A stretch of DNA of 64,000 nt from Verrucomicrobiota bacterium (lineage in GTDB: Bacteria; Verrucomicrobiota; Verrucomicrobiia; Verrucomicrobiales; Akkermansiaceae), in the NCBI GenBank assembly GCA_017301995.1, contig JAFLEH010000031.1, positions 1 through 64,000 on the forward strand. Direction: 5' to 3'. The translations under genes were made by a program, and so were the position numbers. Shown here one piece after another: positions 27,752 through 37,405 of this stretch; the first letter of the stretch is position 1; each line of letters opens with the position of its first letter. A model generated the notes under the pieces. The model did no database searches, was not told the origin of the DNA, and worked only from the letters and a program-made list of their open reading frames with translations.

Positions 27752-28731
27752 GCAACCCCGACCCCGCCGCCCAATGGGACCGTCTCCAGGAGACCGTCGC
27801 CGCCATCCGCTCGGAAACCGCCCGCGTCATCGTGGGCCAGGACGAGATCGTCGAACAATTGTTAGCCTCACTGGTTTGCAAGGGCCACTGCCTTCTCGTT
27901 GGCGTGCCCGGTTTGGCCAAGACCCTGCTCATCGCCACCATCGGCCGCATTCTGGGGCTGAAATTCCAGCGCATCCAGTTCACGCCGGACCTGATGCCCA
28001 CCGACATCGTCGGTTCGGAAATCCTGCAAACCTCCGGCGACGGCGAGCGGTCGTTCCGTTTCGTGGCGGGACCGGTGTTCGCCAATCTGATCCTGGCCGA
28101 CGAGATCAACCGAACGCCGCCCAAGACCCAGGCGGCCTTGTTGGAAGCGATGCAGGAAAAGCAGGTGACTGTCAATGGCCAGACCCGCAGGCTGGACGAA
28201 CCGTTCATCGTGTTCGCCACCCAGAACCCGATCGAGCACGAGGGAACCTATCCGCTTCCCGAGGCGCAGCTCGACCGGTTCTTTTTCCAACTCAACATCG
28301 GCTACCCCACAATGGACGAGGAAGGCGAAATCATCCGCCGCACCACCGGCCACGATGATATCATTCCGAAAACCCTGCTGGACGCCGAGCGCGTGATGGA
28401 ACTCCAGGCGGCCGCCGTGGATGTGCCGCTCCCGGATTCCGTGGTCCAGACGATTCTCAAACTGGTCCACTCCACGCGGCCCGATTCGCCCCACGCCACT
28501 CCGGAAGTGAAAAACTATGTCGCCTACGGGGCCGGCCCGCGCGCTTCCCAGTGCCTGGCCCGCGCCGCCCGCGCGCTCGCCCTGCTCCGAGGCCGCTCCG
28601 CCGCCTCGCCCGACGAAGTCCGCGCCGTGGCGCTCCCCGTCCTCCGCCACCGCGTCATCGCCAACTACAACGCCACCGGCGAAGGCGTCACCACCGACCA
28701 GATCATCGCAAAACTAATTGCCGGGATTTGA
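27748..28731 (+). CDS. MoxR family AAA+ ATPase
   Basis: 327 aa. Walker A is GVPGLAKT (52-59) and Walker B LILADEINR (about 113-121), with sensor 1 in FATQNPIEHEGTYPLPEAQ, the characteristic MoxR sequence. MoxR ATPases act as chaperones that mature or activate partner complexes, typically working with von Willebrand domain proteins encoded next door. Here the partners would be the DUF58 and two von Willebrand-type proteins downstream. Confidence 0.95.
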   Translation: MSNPDPAAQWDRLQETVAAIRSETARVIVGQDEIVEQLLASLVCKGHCLLVGVPGLAKTLLIATIGRILGLKFQRIQFTPDLMPTDIVGSEILQTSGDGERSFRFVAGPVFANLILADEINRTPPKTQAALLEAMQEKQVTVNGQTRRLDEPFIVFATQNPIEHEGTYPLPEAQLDRFFFQLNIGYPTMDEEGEIIRRTTGHDDIIPKTLLDAERVMELQAAAVDVPLPDSVVQTILKLVHSTRPDSPHATPEVKNYVAYGAGPRASQCLARAARALALLRGRSAASPDEVRAVALPVLRHRVIANYNATGEGVTTDQIIAKLIAGI

Positions 28732-28827
28732 GATTGTGGATGATGGATCGTAGATAGAAGATCTCCGATTCATCCGCCATCCGCCATCTTCTATCCACCA
28801 TCCTCGATCCACCATCCTCGATCTCCC
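28732..28827. repeat. Intergenic simple repeats and inverted repeat between moxR and DUF58
   Basis: The only sizable gap in the 5' half of the operon. It holds a 14-bp direct repeat in tandem, CCACCATCCTCGAT (28795-28808 and 28809-28822), and a 10-bp inverted repeat GATAGAAGAT/ATCTTCTATC (28753-28762 and 28786-28795). Such GAT/ATC-rich stretches look like expandable intergenic repeats and could form an mRNA hairpin within the operon. Confidence 0.6.
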
Positions 28828-29700
28828 ATGTCCCGCTTCCTCGATCCCGCCGACGTCCGCAGGCTCAAGAACTACGAGTTCGGGGCCAAGGCGATGGTTG
28901 AGGGTTATCTGGCCGGCCGGCACCGGTCGCACCAGCGCGGGTCGTCCATCGAGTTCCACGAATTCCGCCAGTATGCCCCCGGCGACGATCCGGCCCGCGT
29001 GGATTGGCGGGTTTTCGCGCGGAACGACAAACTGTTTCTCCGCACCTTCGAGCAGGAAACCAATCTGGAATGCCATATCTTCCTCGACTGCTCGGCGTCA
29101 ATGGGCTTTCCCGAACAGACCGACCGGCTCAGCAAACTGGAATACGCCTCGTTTTTCTCGGCGGCCCTGGCCTGGTGGGTGATCTCGAAAAACGACCGGG
29201 TCTCGCTCACGCTGTTTGACGACGGCATCCGCCGCTTCCTGCCGCCGGGATCGACCCGCAAGCACCTCAACGACCTGCTCAACACGCTGGAAACCAACAA
29301 GCCAGGCTCCGGCACCTCGCTCACCACCGCGCTCGGCCGCGCCCATCCGCTGCTCCGGCGCAAGGGCACGCTTGTTATCCTATCCGATTTTTTCACGGCC
29401 CCGGCCGCGCTCTTCGCCGCGCTCAATCCCTATCTGCACCGCGGTTTCCGCGTCCATCTTTTCCATGTGCTCGACCCGTCCGAAATGTCGCTCGACGACC
29501 GCGGCCTCTCGCGCTTCGTCGATATGGAAACCGGCGACCAACTGACGCTCCATCCGCACGCGTTCCGCGACGCGTGGCGCGGCGAGTTGCTCGCCCACAC
29601 CCGCTCGCTGCGCGCGCTCGCCACCGCCCGCCGCACGGATTACGCGCTCACCTCCACCGCCGATCCCTACTTCGCCCTCTTTGACCGACTCCGCGAATGA
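28828..29700 (+). CDS. DUF58 domain protein
   Basis: 290 aa. The family hallmark GSSIEFHEFRQYAPGDDPARVDWRVFAR is present (about 40-67), followed by a von Willebrand-like region starting FLDCSASMGF with a DxSxS metal-site pattern. These proteins nearly always accompany MoxR ATPases. No membrane segment is obvious, so it is probably cytoplasmic or peripheral. It overlaps the next gene by 4 bp (ATGA). Confidence 0.92.
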   Translation: MSRFLDPADVRRLKNYEFGAKAMVEGYLAGRHRSHQRGSSIEFHEFRQYAPGDDPARVDWRVFARNDKLFLRTFEQETNLECHIFLDCSASMGFPEQTDRLSKLEYASFFSAALAWWVISKNDRVSLTLFDDGIRRFLPPGSTRKHLNDLLNTLETNKPGSGTSLTTALGRAHPLLRRKGTLVILSDFFTAPAALFAALNPYLHRGFRVHLFHVLDPSEMSLDDRGLSRFVDMETGDQLTLHPHAFRDAWRGELLAHTRSLRALATARRTDYALTSTADPYFALFDRLRE

Positions 29701-31703
29701 GCATCCTGTTCCAATATCCCGCGCTGCTCGGCCTGCTCGCGCTGGCCGCGCTCCCGCCGTTGGTCCATCTGCTTTCCCGCGCGCGGCCTCCGGTCTATCG
29801 GTTTTCCAACACCGAGTTCCTCCGCCGCGTGCTGCGCACCACCGCGCGCTTCCGCCGCCCGCGCGACCGTTTCCTGCTGGTCCTGCGCACGCTCGCTGTC
29901 GCCGCGCTGGCCGCCGCCTTTGCCGCGCCCTATCTGATTTCCGGGAAAGCCGCGCCCGCCGGCGGAACATCCACCGCCATCCTGCTGATCGACCGCTCCG
30001 CCTCGATGGCCGCACGCGACGGCGCGGGCACCCGGTTCGACAGCGCCTGCAACCAGGCCGTGCGCTTTCTGGCAGCCGCCAAGCCGAAACAGGCCAACAT
30101 CATCTGGATCGATGCCTCACCCGATCCGGTGTTTCCGGCACCCGGCCCCAATCTCACGTTTTTGCTGGATAAGCTGAAACAATCCAAACCCCTGCCGGAA
30201 AGCGGCCCACCCTCGCCCGCTTTCGATCTGGCGCTGCGCCAGATCGCAACCGTTTCCGGCCGCCGGGAATTGGTGGTGATCTCCGATTTCCAAAGCGCCG
30301 CGTGGCGGGAATTCGCCCCGAAACTGCCCGCCGATGTGATCCTGCGCGCCCAGCGCGTGGGCGAATCCGTTCCCAACAACACCGCGGTCGCCCGCCTGAC
30401 CGCCCAACCGAACGAACCCGTCCGCGGCCAGGAGATCACGCTCCTAACCGAAGTGCGCAACCACTCGCCGGAACCCGTCACCGCCCGCCTCGCGCTGGAC
30501 GCGGGCGGCGCGCTGCAATCGCAGTCGGTCAGCATCCCGCCGTGGGGCGGCGCGCAGGCGGCATTCGTCGTGCGACCCGCCGCCGCCGGCCCCCTGCCGG
30601 TCACCGTGTCGCTTGCCTCCGAACAGGCCGACGGCTTTCCGCAGGATGATTCGCGCCACCTCGTCGTCCCCGTGCGCGACTCGCTGCGGCTCGCTCTAAC
30701 CGGACCGGCGGACGCACCGGACTCCGCCGTGCTCAAACGGATCGCGGGCGCGCTCGACTGGCTGGAAATCGTCGCGGAAGGATCGCCGCTGCCGCCTGAT
30801 TTCATCTATCAATCCGGTTGGGACGGAACCGCTCCGGAAGCCATCCTCAAGGCTGCGGAAAACGGCGTCGCGCAGATCGTCCGTCCCGCGCCGGGATGTG
30901 CCTCCGCCGGGCTTTCGGTGTTGTTAGGCAATACCGACACGGTGGGATCGTCCGCGCTGGCGCCCGACATTTCGCAGGCCGGCTGGCAAGTGATCCCGGC
31001 CGCGGATCATCCGGCAATCCGCATGTTCAAGTCGGGCGATTTCGGAAACCCCTTCGCCGGGGTGTTCCGCGAGCGGCTCAAGCTGCCCGCCGCTGCTCCG
31101 CAGAGAACCGTGGCCACCTATGCCGACGGAGTGCCCGCGTTGATCGAGCGGCCGACCTCCGGCGCGCCGGTGTTGCTGTGGAATCTGCCCCTCGATCCCG
31201 CGAAAACCGACTGGCCCACCCGCGGGATCTTCCTCCCGGCCATCGCGGAAATCCTCCTGCGTTCGCGTGGCGCGGCCATTGCGGCTCCGGTGTTTTCGGA
31301 TCCGGGATTGCCCGTGGCATGGTCGTCCGCCGATCCCGCGCATGCCGGAGCGGTTAGTCTCCAGGGACCCGATGCACAAGCGCTCCCCATCAGCGAATCC
31401 GCCACCGGCGAGGGTTCGCGCTGGCAGTCCGCCGATCCCGCCGTGCCCGGCATCTATCATTGGCTGATTTCGTCCCAACCGGTGGCCCACACCGCGGTGA
31501 ATTTCCCGGAAATCGAATCGGACCTCCGCACGCTGGACGAAACCCCGGCCTTCGGCAACCTGGCCACCGGTGACGATTCGCTCGCCCGCCGCGCGGCACT
31601 TGCGCGCGGCGTTTCGCTCTGGCCGTGGCTGGCGCTCGCGGCACTCGGTTTCCTAACCATCGAATCGATCGTCCACCTGAGATCCCGCCCCGCCGCCGCC
31701 TGA
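29697..31703 (+). CDS. BatA-type membrane protein with von Willebrand domain
   Basis: 668 aa. The N-terminus (MSILFQYPALLGLLALAALP then VHLLSRARPP) is the BatA-type membrane anchor, with a second helix at about 62-82. A von Willebrand A domain follows with the metal-site motif DRSAS in ILLIDRSASMAARDG (about 99-113). A long beta-rich periplasmic part leads to a final membrane helix (WPWLALAALGFLTIESIV). BatA-like proteins were named from aerotolerance genes; the molecular role is not established. It sits between DUF58 and a second von Willebrand protein. Confidence 0.88.
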   Translation: MSILFQYPALLGLLALAALPPLVHLLSRARPPVYRFSNTEFLRRVLRTTARFRRPRDRFLLVLRTLAVAALAAAFAAPYLISGKAAPAGGTSTAILLIDRSASMAARDGAGTRFDSACNQAVRFLAAAKPKQANIIWIDASPDPVFPAPGPNLTFLLDKLKQSKPLPESGPPSPAFDLALRQIATVSGRRELVVISDFQSAAWREFAPKLPADVILRAQRVGESVPNNTAVARLTAQPNEPVRGQEITLLTEVRNHSPEPVTARLALDAGGALQSQSVSIPPWGGAQAAFVVRPAAAGPLPVTVSLASEQADGFPQDDSRHLVVPVRDSLRLALTGPADAPDSAVLKRIAGALDWLEIVAEGSPLPPDFIYQSGWDGTAPEAILKAAENGVAQIVRPAPGCASAGLSVLLGNTDTVGSSALAPDISQAGWQVIPAADHPAIRMFKSGDFGNPFAGVFRERLKLPAAAPQRTVATYADGVPALIERPTSGAPVLLWNLPLDPAKTDWPTRGIFLPAIAEILLRSRGAAIAAPVFSDPGLPVAWSSADPAHAGAVSLQGPDAQALPISESATGEGSRWQSADPAVPGIYHWLISSQPVAHTAVNFPEIESDLRTLDETPAFGNLATGDDSLARRAALARGVSLWPWLALAALGFLTIESIVHLRSRPAAA

Positions 31704-31717
31704 TATCCATCCGCCCC

Positions 31718-33934
31718 ATGAACCCCATATTCCCGCTTCCGATCCTGATCCCCGTCGTTCTCGCGGCGGGCGCGATCGCGCTGGCGGGCGCCTGGCGCGG
31801 CGGAATCGGCCTAACACAAAAACGGCGCTGGCTGTTGCTGGCCTTGCGGACGGCGGCCATCGCCGGGTTGTGCGTGATCCTTTTCGATCCCGGCCGCTGG
31901 GTGGCTCCGCCCGAGGTCCGCGTGCCCGCGTGGCTCGTGCTCCAGGATGTTTCCTCATCGATGAACCAACCGGCCGGCGAAGGGTCCACCCGCGCGAATG
32001 CCGCGGCGAAACTAACCGCCCAAGCCGTCTCCGCCGCACACGATGCCGGGGTGCCTCTGCGCATCCATCCGTTTTCCGAAGGCCCCTCCGCGGCGGTCGC
32101 CGAACCGCCGCAGGCCGCCAACGGCTCCGGCACCCGCGTGGTGCGATCGGTCGCAGGACTGTTGGAGGAATCCGCCGCCACCGGCGATCCCGTGGCGGGC
32201 GTGATCGTTCTATCAGACGGGCGCCAGACCGGTGGATTCACCCAAACCGATCTGGACACGCTCGCCCTGCGCGCCCGGAGCCTCGACGCGGCGGTACACA
32301 CCGTCACCCTCGGCGCGGATGCCACTCCCGCCGACCTCGCGCTGATCCAACCGCGCGCCGCGGTGACCGTTTTCGCCGGACAACCGGTGCGGATTCCCTT
32401 CGTGGTGAAATCCACCGGACTTGATCCCGTTAGATCGACCGTTTCGCTCCGCGATGCCACCGGCAAGGAACTCGCCACGAAACAGGTGGATCTCGCGCCG
32501 GGCGCCACCGCGGGCGCGGCGTTCGACCTAACCTCTCCCTCCGAATCCGCCCAGTGGACCCTCGAAACACCCGCCCTACCCGGCGAGGTCCGCGTTTCCA
32601 ACAATTCGGCGTCGGTCAACATCCGCGTCCTAACATCAAAGACGCGGGTGTTCCTGGTGGAGGGCGCGCCGTATTGGGACTCGAAATTCCTCGCGCAACT
32701 GCTCCGCGCCCAAACCCATGTGGAACTGCAGTCGGTCCACCGCCTGTCCGACCAACGCTATTTCCGGATCGACTCCGGAACGTCCAACTCCGAGACCGAC
32801 CAACCGGTGTTTCCGAAGTCGCTGGAGGAACTGGCGCGCTTCGATCTGATCGTGTTCGGAAAGAACACCGATCCGTTTCTAACACCCGAAAACGCCGCGA
32901 TGCTGCGCTCCTACGTCCGCGATCACGGCGGCGCCGTTCTCTTCTCACGCGGCAAGCCGACCACCGGCGAGGTTCCCGAACTGGAACCGCTTGAGCCGGT
33001 GGTGTGGGGCGCGGGAGGCATGGCGGATTTCCGGTTCATCCCCACCCGCGACGGCGAGGCCGCCGGATTGTTCGGGCAGGCGCTGCCCGCGCCGGACGCG
33101 TCGCTGTGGACCTCCCTGCCGACCTTGCGCGACGGTCGTGGCGTTTCACTGGTCAAGCCGTTCGCCCGCGTGCTGGCGGAGGGATCGGGCGCGGGTTCCA
33201 ACGCGCCCGGCGGCAGGTTCCCGGCGCTCGTTGTCAGCCGATACGGCCAGGGCGTGACGGGATTGGTCAACGGCGACGGCCTCTGGAAATGGGACTTCTT
33301 CCCGGAGGCCCGCGAGCTTGGAAATTGTTATGAGGATTTCTGGACGCAGGTGATCCAGTGGATGGCCTCGTATTCGGAGTTTCTCCCCGGCCAGGACTTC
33401 TCGCTGCGGCTTCCCTCCATGCGCGGTGAGTCCGGACTAACATTGCCGGCGTCGGTTTCCTACCGCGGACCCAAACCGGTTCCCCAACCAACCGTCCGGA
33501 TCACCGCGCCGGACGGATCCGCCACCAACGTGACGCCCGCCGCCATCGCGGACCCGTCCGGCCGGCCGGCGTGGCGTTTGGCCTTCACGCCCGACCGACC
33601 GGGCCGGTGGTTGTTGAAGCTCGCCGATCCGAGAAAATCCGCTCCGCCCACACCGGAGGTGGCGTTTGTGGTGCCCGCTCCGCCGACCGAATCCGATGAT
33701 CTATCCGCCGATCCGGAGCTGATGGAAACCCTCGCCCGCGCCACCGGAGGCAACGCCGTGAAACCGGAAGGGTTCACCGGTTTTCTCGCGTCATCGCTCG
33801 ACCGTTCCCGCACCGCCACCCGCGAGTCCGGCGCGGTTTGGCAATCATCGTGGCGCGCGGTTCCCGTCGCTCTGACTCTTGCCTTGATCTTCTCCCTCGA
33901 ATGGCTGCTGCGTCGCCGCCAGGGCCTTTCGTGA
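31718..33934 (+). CDS. Membrane protein with von Willebrand and glutamine-amidotransferase-like domains
   Basis: 738 aa from MNPIFPLPILIPVVLAAGAI, the first in-frame ATG after the previous stop that gives an N-terminal membrane anchor. Two helices (about 8-28 and 41-58) precede a von Willebrand region with DVSSS (VLQDVSSSMN). Later the stretch from RVFLVEGAPYWDSKFLAQLL through YVRDHGGAVLFSRGKP resembles the class I glutamine-amidotransferase-like fold found in this protein family, apparently without a catalytic triad. A C-terminal helix (VPVALTLALIFSLEWLLRRR) anchors it. It probably works with the BatA-type neighbour. Confidence 0.85.
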   Translation: MNPIFPLPILIPVVLAAGAIALAGAWRGGIGLTQKRRWLLLALRTAAIAGLCVILFDPGRWVAPPEVRVPAWLVLQDVSSSMNQPAGEGSTRANAAAKLTAQAVSAAHDAGVPLRIHPFSEGPSAAVAEPPQAANGSGTRVVRSVAGLLEESAATGDPVAGVIVLSDGRQTGGFTQTDLDTLALRARSLDAAVHTVTLGADATPADLALIQPRAAVTVFAGQPVRIPFVVKSTGLDPVRSTVSLRDATGKELATKQVDLAPGATAGAAFDLTSPSESAQWTLETPALPGEVRVSNNSASVNIRVLTSKTRVFLVEGAPYWDSKFLAQLLRAQTHVELQSVHRLSDQRYFRIDSGTSNSETDQPVFPKSLEELARFDLIVFGKNTDPFLTPENAAMLRSYVRDHGGAVLFSRGKPTTGEVPELEPLEPVVWGAGGMADFRFIPTRDGEAAGLFGQALPAPDASLWTSLPTLRDGRGVSLVKPFARVLAEGSGAGSNAPGGRFPALVVSRYGQGVTGLVNGDGLWKWDFFPEARELGNCYEDFWTQVIQWMASYSEFLPGQDFSLRLPSMRGESGLTLPASVSYRGPKPVPQPTVRITAPDGSATNVTPAAIADPSGRPAWRLAFTPDRPGRWLLKLADPRKSAPPTPEVAFVVPAPPTESDDLSADPELMETLARATGGNAVKPEGFTGFLASSLDRSRTATRESGAVWQSSWRAVPVALTLALIFSLEWLLRRRQGLS

Positions 33935-33961
33935 CACTTTCCATCAGCAACCCAACCGTCC

Positions 33962-36745
33962 ATGCCAACCCTGCCAACACCTCTCCGTCGCATCCGCCTG
34001 ATTCTGCGCGGCGGAAGAATGTTAGGCGCGTTGCTGGCGCTCGCCGCGCTGGCGGCCGCGCTGTGGCTGGCGTTCGGACTGGCGGATGCGGCGGCGGCCT
34101 TCGAATCATCCGCCCGCGTTGCGATCACCGTGACCCTCGTTGCGGCCACCGCGGCCTTCGCGTTGGTGTCGGTTTGGTTCGCGCTGCGTGTTTCGCCAAG
34201 GGACGCGGCCGCCCGCGCCGATGAGGCGCTCGGTGATTCCCGCCGGTCGGCCGCGGCCACGCTTTCGCTGGATCCGGACGCCGCGCCCACGCCGCTCGCC
34301 AGATTGCTGACCACCCGCACGCTGGAGGCATCCGCCGCCGCTCTATCCGGCATTCCGTCCCGCCGCGTGGTTTCGTGGAAAATGTTAGGGATGGCGCTTG
34401 GCGCGCTGCTGGTTCCCCTCGCGGCATGCGGCGCGCTCAGGCTCGCCTATCCGGGCGCGTTCGCCACGGTGGCCAGCCGGCTTCTCCATCCCTCGGCGGA
34501 CATCCCGCCCTTCACCCGCCTGGTTTTCTCAATCACTCCGGAGAATCCCGCCGCCGTTTACGGTTCCGGCCTCGTTCTAACAGCAAGGATCACCGGTGAA
34601 AAGCCGACCCAGCCGATAGAGTGTCTGGTGCGGCGCGCCAGTGGAGGCCAAGTCCTCCGGCTACCGGCGTTCCGCGAGGCGCCGGGACGTTTCTCCCGCG
34701 AGATCGACGGCCTAACCGAGCCGGTGGAGGTGGCCTTCGCCTGCGGCAAGGCACGCTCGGCGTGGATCCCGGTGGAGATTCTGCTGGAGCCAAACATTCT
34801 CGGTGGCGTGGTGCGGGTGGAGCCTCCGGCCCACACCGGCCTACCCGCCACATCGGTGCCGCTCGACACCAACGAAATCACGGCCACCGAGGGATCGAAG
34901 GTGACCCTGGAACTCACCAGCAACCGCCCGTTGGGAGCGGCGACATTGGTTCTAACCCCCGCCGCCGCGGCCGGCGCCGGCGTGGCGCCGCAGACCCTAA
35001 CCGCGACACTTCCGTCCAGCCACACCGCGGCCTTCGCCTGGACCGCCACCAACAGCGGCACCCTCGCGGCCACCCTGCGCGACGTCCGCGGCACCCCCGC
35101 GCCTCGTCCGCTGCAACTCGCGTTCCGCTGCGTGCCGGACCAACCGCCATCGGTGGTTCTAACCACACCTCCGGCGATGCTGCTCGCCACGCCGAAATCG
35201 GTGGTCGCCGTCGCCGGACGCGCCACCGACGATTTCGCACTATCAAAGGTTCACTTCGTGCGCGCGCTTTCCGGCTTCCGCGACCGATCCCACCTTGTCG
35301 CCCCGGCCCTCAACGACAAATCCTACGATTTCTCCGCAAAACTCGATCTCGACGACCTCGGACTGAATCCCGGGCAGACCATCGAGCTGATGCTTGATGC
35401 GAGCGATCACAACCCTTCCTTGTTAGGACAGGGATCGTCCGAGATCTCGCGCATCCGGGTCATTTCCGAGGACGAATACGCCAAGCTCATCCGCGCGCGG
35501 ACGACTCTGGCCGAGTTTTCCGCCCGATTCGAAGCGGCAAGGGAGGCGATCCGCGAGGCGCGTGAGGCTGTGGAGAAACTCAACAAGGCGGTCGATGGCG
35601 GCAACCCGGAAGCCATCCGCGAAGCCGCCAAAGCGGCTGCCGACGCCCACCGCAAGTCCGCGGAAATGATGGACCGCATCGCGGAGGACTTTCCGGCGTT
35701 CGAACTCGAGAAGCGCCTCAAGGAACTTGCGGACAAGCAGGCCGAAACCCTCCGCCAAAACCTCGGGGAACTGGAGAAGCTGGATCCCGCCGCACCCAAG
35801 GAGGACCTCAAACAACAACTCGACGCGATGCGCGAACGCCTCGGCCGCGAGAAAGAACCCGAACAACAGCTCGACCAGAACGCCGACCTCGCCCGGCAGG
35901 CCGGGCTATTGATGGAAATGGCGGCCAGATTCCGGCAGATCTACGAATCCCAGGCCAACCTATCGAAACGATTCGGCGGCATCGTGGATGAACTCCGCCA
36001 CGGGATCGACCAGAATCGCCGCCAGCTCCCGTTGCTCGGCGAAACCCAACGCAAAAACCGCACCGCGCTCGATGATTTCAAGGCCGAACTCAAGCGCCGC
36101 CTCGACTCCATGCCTGACGACGAACCCACGCTCCAACCCCTGCGGGACGCCGCCTCACAATTCCTCGATGATCTAACGGAGGCGCAACCTGAGTCGCTGA
36201 TGGACGCCGCCGCCGGACACGGCAAGGCGGGAGCCGCCGCGGAGGCGTTCGACAACGCCGAGCGCGCACGCGCCCTGTTGGAGCGGTTCCTGAACCGCGA
36301 GGACGATCCGTTCGCCGCCGCGGCGCGCGGCGAGGCCCCGCAATTCGACATCCCGGACCTCGACAAGACGCTGGAGGAAATGTTGGAGGGTCTCCTCGCC
36401 CAGAATCCCGGAATCGGAGGCGAACCCGGACAAGGCAACCAACCCGGCGGCCCCGGCGGCATGGGGTTCGGTCCCGGCGGCATGGCCGGCGGACGCGGCG
36501 ACGGTTTTCCGATGAACAACCTGCCGATGGTTGGACCGGACCGCATGAGATTCGGTTCCAGCCCTCAGCCGGGCAGCGGTCGCGGCGAAGGAGGAAAGAC
36601 ACCCGCGGCACCCCCCCTGCCCCAAACCGCCGAAACCGGAAAGATCATCCCGCCCGCCGACCGCTCCGGCCAATCGGCGGCACCCGCCCCGGAATCCATT
36701 CCCGAACCCTATCGCGAGGCGGTTCGAAAATTCATGACACCTTGA
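33962..36745 (+). CDS. DUF4175-like membrane protein with coiled coil
   Basis: 927 aa. Three hydrophobic helices near the N-terminus (about 20-40, 55-75, 135-160) are followed by a beta-rich region (GGVVRVEPPAHTGLPATSV) and a long charged coiled coil (about 500-700, with EAAREAIREAREAVEKLNKA). The C-terminal part is glycine-rich and low in complexity (GEPGQGNQPGGPGGMGFGPG). The layout matches DUF4175-type proteins seen in MoxR/BatA loci. It may be a structural element of the membrane complex; no enzymatic motif is visible. Confidence 0.75.
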   Translation: MPTLPTPLRRIRLILRGGRMLGALLALAALAAALWLAFGLADAAAAFESSARVAITVTLVAATAAFALVSVWFALRVSPRDAAARADEALGDSRRSAAATLSLDPDAAPTPLARLLTTRTLEASAAALSGIPSRRVVSWKMLGMALGALLVPLAACGALRLAYPGAFATVASRLLHPSADIPPFTRLVFSITPENPAAVYGSGLVLTARITGEKPTQPIECLVRRASGGQVLRLPAFREAPGRFSREIDGLTEPVEVAFACGKARSAWIPVEILLEPNILGGVVRVEPPAHTGLPATSVPLDTNEITATEGSKVTLELTSNRPLGAATLVLTPAAAAGAGVAPQTLTATLPSSHTAAFAWTATNSGTLAATLRDVRGTPAPRPLQLAFRCVPDQPPSVVLTTPPAMLLATPKSVVAVAGRATDDFALSKVHFVRALSGFRDRSHLVAPALNDKSYDFSAKLDLDDLGLNPGQTIELMLDASDHNPSLLGQGSSEISRIRVISEDEYAKLIRARTTLAEFSARFEAAREAIREAREAVEKLNKAVDGGNPEAIREAAKAAADAHRKSAEMMDRIAEDFPAFELEKRLKELADKQAETLRQNLGELEKLDPAAPKEDLKQQLDAMRERLGREKEPEQQLDQNADLARQAGLLMEMAARFRQIYESQANLSKRFGGIVDELRHGIDQNRRQLPLLGETQRKNRTALDDFKAELKRRLDSMPDDEPTLQPLRDAASQFLDDLTEAQPESLMDAAAGHGKAGAAAEAFDNAERARALLERFLNREDDPFAAAARGEAPQFDIPDLDKTLEEMLEGLLAQNPGIGGEPGQGNQPGGPGGMGFGPGGMAGGRGDGFPMNNLPMVGPDRMRFGSSPQPGSGRGEGGKTPAAPPLPQTAETGKIIPPADRSGQSAAPAPESIPEPYREAVRKFMTP

Positions 36746-36760
36746 AACAACCATCGAATT

Positions 36761-37405
36761 ATGAAAGCCATCCGTTCCATTGCCATTCTGATGATGTTTT
36801 GCGCGCCCGCTTTCGCGAAGGAAGGGGCGGTGGAGTGCGGCAATCTGATTTATGCCGGCACCAAGACCTCGAAGTGCTTCAGCGACGAGTTCCTAACCAC
36901 CGTGCAGCAGAAGACCTCGATCGCCACCGAGCGCCGGTTCAAGGCGGTGAAACTGGCGGACGACGAGCTGTTCAAAATTCCCTTCGTCATCATGACCGGT
37001 GAGGACGATTTCAATCTGCCCGCGAAGGAGCGCGAAAATCTCAAGCGCTATCTGGAGAGCGGAGGGTTTTTGTTAGCATCCGCGTCGTGCTCGAACCAGG
37101 CGTGGAGCAAGGCCTTCGAACGGGAAATCAAGGCGATCTTCGGCAACGACTGTCTCAAGGACATCCCGCTCGATCACGAGATATTCCGCACGATTTTCAC
37201 CATCAAGGATCTCAAGCTGTCGAAGTCTTCCGGCATGTCGGTTCTCCGTGGCATCACGCTCAACGGCAAGATCGTTCTATTGTATTCTCCCGACGGACTC
37301 AACGACAGCTCGAACGCCGAGGGCTGCTGCTGCTGCGGGGGCAACGAGATCCAGAACGCGATGGAAATCAATGCCAACATCCTGGCCTATGCGCTGCTCC
37401 ACTAA
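36761..37405 (+). CDS. DUF4159-like exported protein with a CCCC motif
   Basis: 214 aa. Signal peptide MKAIRSIAILMMFCAPAFAK. The body matches the DUF4159 pattern: NLIYAGTKTSKCF, then PFVIMTGEDDFNLPAKERENLKRYLESGG and a final NAMEINANILAYAL. Unusual features are four consecutive cysteines (C189-C192, followed by GG) plus other cysteines at about 26, 39, 110 and 131, many for a periplasmic protein. The next gene, which starts within its 3' end, codes for a thioredoxin/CcdA fusion, so redox coupling is plausible but unproven. Confidence 0.8.
   Translation: MKAIRSIAILMMFCAPAFAKEGAVECGNLIYAGTKTSKCFSDEFLTTVQQKTSIATERRFKAVKLADDELFKIPFVIMTGEDDFNLPAKERENLKRYLESGGFLLASASCSNQAWSKAFEREIKAIFGNDCLKDIPLDHEIFRTIFTIKDLKLSKSSGMSVLRGITLNGKIVLLYSPDGLNDSSNAEGCCCCGGNEIQNAMEINANILAYALLH

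Noticed and set aside
27748..36745. CTAAC/GTTAG considered as a DNA uptake or recombination signal
   Set aside because: A five-base word every few hundred bases is too short and frequent for a known uptake sequence, and no consistent extended consensus was visible; kept only as a compositional finding.
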